From Thoreauomyces humboldtii (Eukaryota; Chytridiomycota; Chytridiomycetes; Spizellomycetales; Powellomycetaceae), in assembly GCA_027596035.1 (NCBI GenBank), contig JADGJA010000040.1, forward strand, positions 1-62,093: a stretch of DNA of 62,093 nt, given 5' to 3'. Numbering within the stretch: position 1 is the first letter of the stretch; each line of letters begins with the position of its first letter. The translations under genes were made by a program, and so were the position numbers. Of this stretch, positions 54,645 through 62,093 are shown one piece after another. Under the pieces are notes generated by a model that did no database searches, was not told the origin of the DNA, and was given only the letters and a program-made list of their open reading frames with translations.

Positions 54645-56648
54645 CTACGACGGTATCAGAAAACTGGTGGGAACCATGCCGACCTGTGCTCCTCTCGTCT
54701 CGTTCCGAACGCGTGACCAGCCGTCGCTGTACTGGTGAAGCACGACCACCCGATCGCCATTGTGGAGAGCGATCTCGTCGGGAGCAGAAGGTTGGAAGGA
54801 CCCGTTGTTGGACCGGATCCCCGACGCCACGTGCGTGGCTTGTGCTTTGGTCGTAGCGGATGGCATCCTGGCATCTTGGTCGGTTGCGAAGAACTTTTCG
54901 CCGGATCGTTGGGGTTGAGACGGTCCGGCAAGGCTGGATGCTCCGGCTGAGGGAGTGGATCCGGTCGAGTCTTGGAAAAACTTTCGTCCTGCTTGTCGCG
55001 ATGGTTGAGATGAACTACCACCGCTGGTCGTGCTGGCGCCACTTTCGAAGAACCTGGAACCACGGGGTTGTTGATCCTGCTGGGAAGGCGTTTGCGCTTG
55101 GGTTTGCGATGGTCCTCCCACCACCTCAATCTCCTCCCTCGAGTCCTCATAAGGCGGTGGCGGTCTATCAAGTGTCTCATCGACAGCAGCACCCTGCCCA
55201 TGCATCAACTCCTGCCTGTTCGCAAACGAAGTCGTCCTCCTCGGTGGCTGCTGCTTCGGCACCGGAGTGACGACAGGCAATCTCGTCGTCGCCTCCTCTC
55301 TCACATCGTCCTCATCGTCGTGATACAGGAGCTGAGCACGACTGTTCCCACCCTGCACAGTAGCAGCCGACACGTCAGCCTGCGGCGGGGGTCTCGCCTT
55401 CTCCAAGGCGGTCACATCCCCGTGCCGTCTCGCCACCCTCCGCATTCGACACACGAGGAGCGTCAGAAGGAGGAGGAACGCCAGTCCTCCCGCCGTTCCG
55501 CCCACCACCGCTCCGACCGGAACCCCGGACTTGGCGGCCTTGACGATCGGGGCGACGGACGGTACGGGTCGTGGGGTTTGTACGGCCTGTGGGTCCGGAC
55601 TCGCGTACGTGACGTACGCTGGATCTGACGGGAAGATTGTGCTCTGACCGACGATAATGGGAAGGGGAGCGATGGCGGTGGCCGGTTGAGGGGTTGGAAG
55701 CGGTGCCGAAACGATTGTGAGGGAGTCGATGATGGTTGAGCCGGCGGTGATGGTCGCGAACTCGTGTGTGCTTGTGGGTAGGACGGTTGTTGTGAGAATG
55801 ACGGGGATTGACGTTGACGCGATACTGAGTGGGCTTGATATGATCTCTGTGCTGGCGGCCAACGTTGAGCCGAGCAAGCGCGACGTTACAGGTATCGTTA
55901 GACTGACCAATGGGACCACCGCTGTCGTAGAGACTATGCTGCTGGGCAGCGCAGTGGCTGTGGTAGCGATGGGTACCGGTGGACCAACCGGTGTGGCAAC
56001 TATAGAAGTAAAGGATCTGAGAGTCGACGTCGCCAGCTCTGCGGTGGACATGGGCAGATCGGATCCAGTAGCAGATATAGGCTGCACCGTCAAACGGATA
56101 GTTGATGTCGCCGCTATCGGAAATACGGGCAAGGTGCCCGAACTGACTGACGCCGGCACAACAAGCTTCGTGGATTGAAACACGCTAGTGAATACCCTCG
56201 TCAGCCCGGCGGAAGTCGGTACCGTTTCGGGAGTTACCGCTTGAGCGGTTGAAACACCGGGCGTTGCCGCTATGCTCGGGGGAAGCGTAGGATCGCCGGC
56301 GAAGGTCGACATTCTTTCCGTCAGAGAACTGTGGAGAGAAGGATCTGTCGCAATGGGACCCCCAGGGATGCCAATTTTGACAGAGGTTGTGGGAGTGTGG
56401 CTCGGGGGAGTCGTTGGATCTGCGGGGCGTGGAGGGAGTGAGGACTGGACTACCAGAGGTAGGAAGGAGGTCGAGATCATAGTGATGATCTGCAATGTGG
56501 AGCCAGGTTCGGGCGGTTCTGTCGCAGTGACGAACTCGGTCACGGCAAACGTCGCGGTCGCCAATTCGTCCGTGAAAAGAGCGGTCTCGAGAAGGAATTC
56601 CCGCGCTACAAGCTGTCCGATGTCCACCGTTGTTCCTCGTCCACTCAT
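54645..56648 (-). CDS. Single-pass membrane protein with Ser/Thr-rich ectodomain and C-terminal SH3
   Basis: A single exon of 667 residues. The first 370 residues are Ser/Thr/Pro-rich and low in charge, with the look of an O-glycosylated surface stalk; no clear cleavable signal peptide was seen. One membrane span follows (SGVPVGAVVGGTAGGLAFLLLLTLLV), then an Arg-rich stop-transfer (CRMRRVARRHGD). The cytoplasmic part is disordered with PPPP motifs (DRPPPPYED). The end is an SH3 domain: DEIALHNGDRVVVLHQYSDG, then WSRVRN and GMVPTSFLI (ALYDY strand replaced, WxxVRN and GxVPxSF present). Likely a sensor or scaffold, reminiscent of fungal membrane-SH3 proteins such as Sho1, which however has four spans. 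Ligand unknown. Confidence 0.8.
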   Translation of the reverse strand: MSGRGTTVDIGQLVAREFLLETALFTDELATATFAVTEFVTATEPPEPGSTLQIITMISTSFLPLVVQSSLPPRPADPTTPPSHTPTTSVKIGIPGGPIATDPSLHSSLTERMSTFAGDPTLPPSIAATPGVSTAQAVTPETVPTSAGLTRVFTSVFQSTKLVVPASVSSGTLPVFPIAATSTIRLTVQPISATGSDLPMSTAELATSTLRSFTSIVATPVGPPVPIATTATALPSSIVSTTAVVPLVSLTIPVTSRLLGSTLAASTEIISSPLSIASTSIPVILTTTVLPTSTHEFATITAGSTIIDSLTIVSAPLPTPQPATAIAPLPIIVGQSTIFPSDPAYVTYASPDPQAVQTPRPVPSVAPIVKAAKSGVPVGAVVGGTAGGLAFLLLLTLLVCRMRRVARRHGDVTALEKARPPPQADVSAATVQGGNSRAQLLYHDDEDDVREEATTRLPVVTPVPKQQPPRRTTSFANRQELMHGQGAAVDETLDRPPPPYEDSREEIEVVGGPSQTQAQTPSQQDQQPRGSRFFESGASTTSGGSSSQPSRQAGRKFFQDSTGSTPSAGASSLAGPSQPQRSGEKFFATDQDARMPSATTKAQATHVASGIRSNNGSFQPSAPDEIALHNGDRVVVLHQYSDGWSRVRNETRGAQVGMVPTSFLIPS

Positions 56649-57758
56649 TAGCCAGTGCGGTGCTTGAGATCCTAGATCAGTCTGATGTTCACCCTACATT
56701 TCGACACGGCATGAGAACTAGAGGCGGCGCGCTCTTAGTATCCACATACCAAGCGTTTGCTAGTTCTTGAAGAGACGTAGATGTACTCGACGGAGGTCCG
56801 AACGGATCAACGTGAACATCCGGAATCCTGCGCGGGTAAGAATGCGATCGCGCGCGGGGATGACTAGACGGAGGACGTCCACACGACCTGGACATGGCAT
56901 TCCCTTGGACGCAAGACACCCGGCCGGGGACCGTGCGTTCGCGTACCACCGGTTGCTGCAGCGTAACCATGTCGCGTTTCGCAGGCCCAACAGGTGCCTA
57001 CCGCATTACCAGAAAGGAAGCTGCAAGGAGGGTAGAAGAGTCACGCTGTCTGAAAGGTGCCAAAGACTAAACGTACCAGCCAGCCACCCCCCCAGCACGG
57101 CACCGAAACTCCGCCCTTCGACACAGAGGTCGGGCCAAAAAAATACACTTGGCCTACGCCCCGTCGGCAACTGCTTCGTGCCATAGTTCCTCATGCAGAG
57201 GAAGATGCTACTTTTAGCAGCTAACTTTTCCCGCCGTCTGCCTTCCATTATTCTGGGCTATTGGAAAACCGGGTCCAATTGCGTGGCTTGAGCTTCTTTA
57301 GTGTTGCCCCAGCTTCTCACAAGTCAGGTAATTAGGGCGTCTGAGGCGATGCCGTCATGCAGCTTCGATTTTAAATGAAGAGAGCCCTGAGAACGCAGGG
57401 CCTGTTATCGTTCACATGGGTCTGCAAGGCGTTTGCATCCGAGTTCCGTTGATGACGTGCGCAACCCGAGGGGATATCAGCAAGGGCATATAATCAGCCC
57501 AGTCGTCGGCCCCGCCCGCTCCGCCTCTCGTTTTCTAGTCCACATACACATTTCGACGACAGACATCCTGCACGAAGGACGTTTGTCTTGTGCATTCTTT
57601 ACATCCCGCATTTGACTACATACGTGCCGGTTTTCATCTCGTCCAATCGCTCTACAAAGCTTCAACGCTCTACTTATTAGAGCATCTTATTCATTCGGTT
57701 CTTCTCTTACAAAATTCTCTGAATCCCGCTGTCAATCAATAAGCGGCAAGTCTAAACA
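56649..57758. other. Divergent intergenic region between the two SH3 membrane-protein genes
   Basis: 1.1 kb, the longest gene-free stretch here. Several short frames on both strands; none has family features. It holds both promoters. No repeat or RNA gene was recognised. Confidence 0.4.
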
Positions 57759-60213
57759 ATGATCGGAAACAAGATTGCTATCGTTCTGTCCGCTTCCACC
57801 TTGGTGGTCGGCCAGAATCTGCCTACGGCGAACTACGCACGTAGCGATGCTGCGGGAGTCGTCACAAACGACCAGTGGCTCATCCTTGGTGGCAAGCCCG
57901 TCCTCGGAGCTGGTGGTACGTATTTCCTAGAATCATTGTAATCGTCAATTCAAAAGCTCGTTTCACTTAAACTTCCTGCATCTTCTTTTTGATAGCTCAA
58001 AGCACCACGGCTGCTACGCAGGCAGTTTCCACAACTATTTTGTCGCTTAACCTTACCACCCAGAACATTTCGGCTATTGCCTTGAACAATGGTTCTGCAA
58101 ACCTTTTGAACGTTGACCGTTTGAGTGTTTCCGACCAGACCTGCGAGTTCGACTCGAAGGCAAACAAGGTTTATTGCTTTGGTAAGTGGTCACATCCTCC
58201 AAATAAGTCGGATAGCCGCCATGCTAACAGGTTTTACAGGCGGTACCAGCTCTTCGGACAGCACTTGGTACGCTCCAGGAATCGGTGTTTTTAACCCGAC
58301 TACGGTTGCATGGGAAGACTCCGTCACTACTACCGTAGCTCCACGTTCCGGTCATTCATCTGTCGTTCTGGGCAGCACTTTTTATATATTTGGAGGTAAG
58401 CGGTCCTATAAACAGTTGATTGAAGAATTCCTTTCTCACGTGGTGCAATTTCTAGGCAATTCGAGCACTGGCGTGCTTGGCGACCTGCAGTCGATTCGTT
58501 TCGATGGACTCACCGCTACTCGGGTTTACACCAACAGCTTCCCTGTGGCCCGAACCGGACACTGCGCGGCAGCTTTGAACAGCACTGCATTCCTTCTTGT
58601 TGGAGGCAAAGGTGCTTCTGGCAACTTGCTCGGAGATGCTTGGCTCTTCTCCACTGTCACCTCCGACTGGACGGATGTTTCGGACAAGGTCGGCAGTCTT
58701 CCTCTCTCACGAACCGGTCAAGCTTGTGCCAAGGTCGGAAACGACATCGCAGTCTACGGTGGTACCGGAAGCAATGGCCAGACTTATGGCGGTGAGTTGA
58801 AATGCGATACTCCGACGAACCAAGAGAAATGATGTCTGAACACGAATTTCTTTGTTATGTAGACATGTGGTTGGTGAACAACCGCACTCTCGCAAGTACC
58901 AACTCGGCCAACGGAACCAGCCAGGCACGAGTTCGTCGCAACGCCAGGCGACAGGCCACTTCCGGTTCCGCAACTAGCAACCCTGGCTCCCGCAGCGGCG
59001 CTCAGATTGCCGGTCTCAACGGTTATGCAGCGATTGCAGGAGGTCAATCCGCTTCAGACTCGGCTGTCCACTTTTACGACACCGAAAACCCCACGTCGGC
59101 ATGGGTGCCCAGCACCACCAATCTGAGATCGCTTGTCCCTGGCGCGGTCACCACCACTTCAACTCCTGCTGCAATCCCTCAAGCTATCACCTCCGCAGCC
59201 CCGACTTCCACGGTTGCACCAGCGGCCACTACTTCCGCTCCAGCCCCCGCGGCACAGACTCTTGACCCGACCATTCCACTCCCGGTCATTGTTCCCATTC
59301 CTAACCCAGTCGTCGCTACATCGTCGTCTACCTCTTCGGCCACCCCTTCATCCTGGGTCCCCATCACATCTCCTTGCGGCGCATCCTGCAGTGACTCGAC
59401 CCTCCTCGCCGTTCTTCTCGCTGTCCCCATCGGTCTATGCGCCCTCGGTGGTCTCCTGGCAGCCTGCTGCGCGGCCCGCAGAGCTCACCGCAAGCAATCC
59501 ATCGCTCTCCCCAACGATCGCGACCACCACGAATCCCGTCGTCACCCTTACCACCGTCACCACGAACACCACCCGGTCCGAGACGCGGCCCTCGTGACCC
59601 GTCAACAGGAGATGGCGAACCACCAGCACCACCACCAGCAATCGGCAGCTCCTCTCATGGGCGTCGAGGAAGTCTCGTCCACCGCCCTCGTCCTCGCGAC
59701 CGCATCCACGGCGGCAGGCGCAGACTCGGCGTTGACGTCAGCGTCGTCTCCCAAGTCCATCCTCGTCGCGCGTCAGACTCCCACCACCCGTCACAAGACC
59801 GTCCCCGGCACCCCCAAGCGTTCCGACTCGCGTCGCAAGCACTCCCACGTCCCCGGTGCCGCGGCTTCCGCCGGCAACGCCGGCCCCAGCACCGACAGGA
59901 CCGGAAAGGTCGCCGAGACCCACCACGCGACGATGTACAAGTGTCTGTGGAAGAGCAACCCGGCTCAGCCGGATGAGATCGAGGTCCGTCCTGGAGACAT
60001 CGTCGAGGAGAAACGTCTTTTCGCGGATGGATGGGCGTTGGTCAGGAACATTACCCAAGGAGGCACGACTGGCATGGTTCCGATGTAAGTGACTGAGCGT
60101 CTGGTCTTGCGCGGTAAGAGGTATCGAATCGTACTGACGTTCGTCATTTCCGTTCTAGTAACATTCTGGAAACCATTCCGTCGGATCACGTCGCTGTGGA
60201 CATTGGTGTTTGA
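57759..60213 (+). CDS. Kelch-repeat membrane protein with C-terminal SH3
   Basis: Exons 57759-57915, 57996-58181, 58240-58395, 58456-58791, 58863-60084 and 60159-60213 give 703 residues. A hydrophobic N-terminus (IAIVLSASTLVVGQN) is a likely signal peptide. The ectodomain has kelch-like repeats: QWLILGGKPV, KVYCFGGTS, HSSVVLGSTFYIFGG, HCAAALNSTAFLLVGGKG, ACAKVGNDIAVYGGTG and YAAIAGGQS. A Ser/Thr/Pro stalk leads to one span (TLLAVLLAVPIGLCALGGLL, near residue 460) and a Cys/Arg boundary. A His-rich disordered cytoplasmic region ends in SH3: YKCLWKSNPAQPDEIEVRPG, then WALVRN and GGTTGMVPINIL. The last exon completes the SH3 fold. Probably a cell-surface receptor; ligand unknown. Confidence 0.85.
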
Positions 60214-60591
60214 GTTCTGAGTGAAGAATACTGACTGGGCATGGGGGGTTTTGAGAGAGGATTTTGCACACAATGAAGATAGTCCGGATTTTGTCAAACA
60301 TCGTAGTCCTGCCGGAATCTTCGCTTCTTACCCCTTCCAGTCCAAAGCTTATGCTGCGAAAAGCAAGAGTAGGTTTTAGATGCCCTAGTGCTCGTGGCCC
60401 GTAACGCTGTTTCCGCTCAGCCGACGTACCATAATCAGCTATCGCCTCTTCACTCGAAGCCGATTGCGAAGAGAGCTCAAGGATCTGGTGGCTGTCGAGA
60501 AAGGACGAATGAACCACAGGCGCCAGTCTTGTCTCATGTCTTCACCCTTTTGCCCAGCAGGTTTCGCTGGAGCCCAAACACCCTAGCGACA
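60214..60591. other. Intergenic, nothing recognised
   Basis: 378 bp upstream of the NFKBIL1-like gene. That gene's frame is open back to 60388, but the extra residues look non-coding. Confidence 0.4.
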
Positions 60592-61437
60592 ATGCCAAGG
60601 GCTCAAACGGCACCGTCCTCCTCGAAACTAAAGTTTAAAAAGTCAAGGAGGTCTGGTGGAGCTTCAGAGAACGACAGCGTCTCATCGCGTCGAAAGCGGA
60701 AAGCCGAAGCAGTCGCTGCAGAGTACATTGACTCCCTGCCGCGACCACCAGCTCCCTCCCAGTTCGCTCCGCTAGATGATTACGAGCCACCGCCATCCAC
60801 TGCTCACAAACCAGATCCTCTCTTTCAAAGTCTCTGGGATGACCTTGGCGAAGACGCCGATTCGAGTCAGGACTTCTGGTCTGCGCAGTGGGCGAGCACG
60901 AGGGAACCGAACAGGGAACAGACGAACGAGGACCGCTCGTACGATGAATGGGCGGACGAGATCCGGAGAGGAATGGCGAAGAAGCTGAACGGGGATCGAG
61001 ACGCCGAACGTCGGAGAGCCGAGAAACGAAAACGGGACAAGTCAAGGCAGGCAAAGATCCACCTGGAGACAGTTACGGCGAATGAACGAACGCTAAGACG
61101 TGACGCGGACCTCTCCCGGGCGCGGCAAGCATATCGGGCCGCTTGGAGCACGATACGTTCCACTGTGGTACCCTCTACCTTGACGCTCGCGGACCTACCA
61201 TGGCCTGGATTGCCGGGAGAAGCCACGTCGCGGGCGGCCATCTCGGCCTTTCTGTTCGAAGGTTGCTCGTTTGAGGATGCACAACGGAAGAAGATGGTCA
61301 AGGACGCACTTCTGCTATGGCATCCGGATAAGTTCAAGAGAAACGAGGGATTGTTCAAGGAGGACGCGAGAGACAAGGTCTCAGAGACCGTCAATGTCAT
61401 CGTTGGAGCCTTGAATGAGCTGTATAGCGAGTTATAA
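60592..61437 (+). CDS. NFKBIL1-like protein (J-domain-like C-terminus)
   Basis: A single exon of 281 residues. The N-terminus is basic (SSKLKFKKSRRSGG; SRRKRKAEA). The middle is acidic then strongly charged (RRRAEKRKRDKSRQ), likely helical. The C-terminus reads LADLPWPGLPGEATSRAAI, KKMVKDALLLWHPDKFKRN and VSETVNVIVGALNELY, matching the end of animal NF-kappa-B inhibitor-like 1 and its fungal relatives, where HPDRF/HPDKF resembles the J-domain HPD loop. NFKBIL1 is linked to mRNA processing in animals; the fungal role is unknown. The ankyrin repeats of the animal protein are not seen here. Confidence 0.75.
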   Translation: MPRAQTAPSSSKLKFKKSRRSGGASENDSVSSRRKRKAEAVAAEYIDSLPRPPAPSQFAPLDDYEPPPSTAHKPDPLFQSLWDDLGEDADSSQDFWSAQWASTREPNREQTNEDRSYDEWADEIRRGMAKKLNGDRDAERRRAEKRKRDKSRQAKIHLETVTANERTLRRDADLSRARQAYRAAWSTIRSTVVPSTLTLADLPWPGLPGEATSRAAISAFLFEGCSFEDAQRKKMVKDALLLWHPDKFKRNEGLFKEDARDKVSETVNVIVGALNELYSEL

Positions 61438-62093
61438 TAAATTCTTGCAAACGTGTCACCGGCCTTGGAGCTTAGCAACTTCTGAATACCTTACTCATCA
61501 GATGTACTGGTCGAACTTCATTATCCTGCCGGTTGATGCAATGCCGTTTTGAACGAAAGTGTGTGGCGCAGCTTTTCCTTTTGCTGCGCATTCATCAGGT
61601 ACCCTTCGACTTTGGATCATTGTGGAGGTCTAGAATGAACTCCTCGTATCAGGTTTCTGCAGGCTGATGTCCGCTTGCTCCGCCGCTCTTTCTCACCACC
61701 CTGAGCGAGCGCATCGTAGGAATCGTGCGCTAGGAGATCCGTGGATGAAGTGGAGGACGGAAGGCGCGGGGAATCGGAACGAAGCCCAGACGTATCCGCC
61801 ATGCGGGCTTCCTTTCCCACCGATACCAGAGCCCCAAAGGCGGAGAATCAAGGTAAAGAGCCCCAAGAGTGGTCTGCCGTGCTGGTCGCCGAGGGAAGGC
61901 TGGATGCGAATGGTGACAATGCAGATGCGCTCGTCGCCTTTTCCGACAGCGGACATCAACCTCTCGTGTCTGAGAGTCTCGATCATGCTTTGCGTGACGA
62001 AAGAAGATCTCAGCCTTTCGCCCCCCTCTTGCCAGTCCGTCCGTCATGCGGCATGCTCATCTGTTTCTCCTGCCGGTGCACTTTCATGGGCAA
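61438..62093. other. Window end: possible minus-strand gene fragment, unresolved
   Basis: Two minus-strand frames look partly protein-like: one around 61986-61800 (IETLRHERLMSAVGKGDERI, then LLGLFTLILRLWGSG) and one at 61820-61617 (SDSPRLPSSTSSTDLLAHD, ending IRGVHSRPPQ). They could be exons of one gene whose 5' part lies beyond the window, but no join was convincing. Confidence 0.3.

Noticed and set aside
1..62093. CRISPR arrays, tRNA or rRNA genes, transposase genes
   Set aside because: None recognised by eye. CRISPR is not expected in a eukaryote, and a short tRNA could have been missed without a covariance search.

Overview
The window is nuclear DNA of a fungus with short, dense introns (mostly 53-76 nt, GTRNGN...YAG). 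The gene set is fungal: the histone acetyltransferase RTT109, homoserine dehydrogenase HOM6 and a Git3/cAMP-receptor-like GPCR. A probable CEP83 (centriole distal appendage) and an SSNA1/DIP13 (basal body) homologue argue for a flagellated, zoosporic (chytrid-type) fungus. An Integrator subunit 6 homologue also points away from yeasts. This placement is inference from gene content; no rRNA or marker gene is present. Exon boundaries below were worked out by eye from splice consensus, reading-frame phase and family alignment. Most assemble into complete phase-consistent genes, and uncertain joins are stated.

Layout. 1-4.6 kb: midasin (MDN1, minus, C-terminus outside the window). 5.1-7.1 kb: inositol polyphosphate 5-phosphatase (minus). 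7.3-10.4 kb: splicing factor SYF1. 10.9-12.4 kb: a PD-(D/E)XK nuclease-like plus kinase-like gene of the Crinkler-effector type, flanked on its far side (13.3-13.6 kb) by a decayed copy of the SYF1 3' end. 14.2-16.7 kb: chromodomain protein and cyclin L, divergent and very close. 17.3-22.3 kb: INTS6-like and PhoD-like phosphatase (both minus). 22.5-25.6 kb: one gene joining FHA, PBZ, macro-like and aprataxin HIT plus zinc-finger domains. 25.7-31.7 kb: Myb/SANT protein, CEP83-like coiled coil, HOM6. 31.9-36.4 kb: RTT109, a small mitochondrial protein, a membrane spermidine-synthase-like protein. 36.6-39.7 kb: DCN1-like (with a 4-nt microexon) and a PTGR-type reductase. 40-43.8 kb: a proline/serine-rich frame, SSNA1, a GPCR. 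43.8-47.8 kb: a JmjC demethylase with a 4CXXC_R1 zinc finger. 48.4-54.5 kb: a multi-pass membrane protein, cohesin loader MAU2/SCC4, frataxin and glyoxalase II (with a 12-nt microexon). 54.6-60.2 kb: two divergent single-pass membrane proteins, each ending in a cytoplasmic SH3 domain. 60.6-61.4 kb: an NFKBIL1-like protein.

The genes do not form one pathway, as expected for eukaryotic housekeeping DNA. Several sit as divergent pairs sharing short promoters: 5-phosphatase/SYF1, chromodomain/cyclin L, PhoD/FHA-aprataxin, HOM6/RTT109, MAU2/frataxin. The most unusual items are the FHA-PBZ-macro-aprataxin fusion and the effector-like nuclease-kinase gene bracketed by SYF1 3'-end copies.
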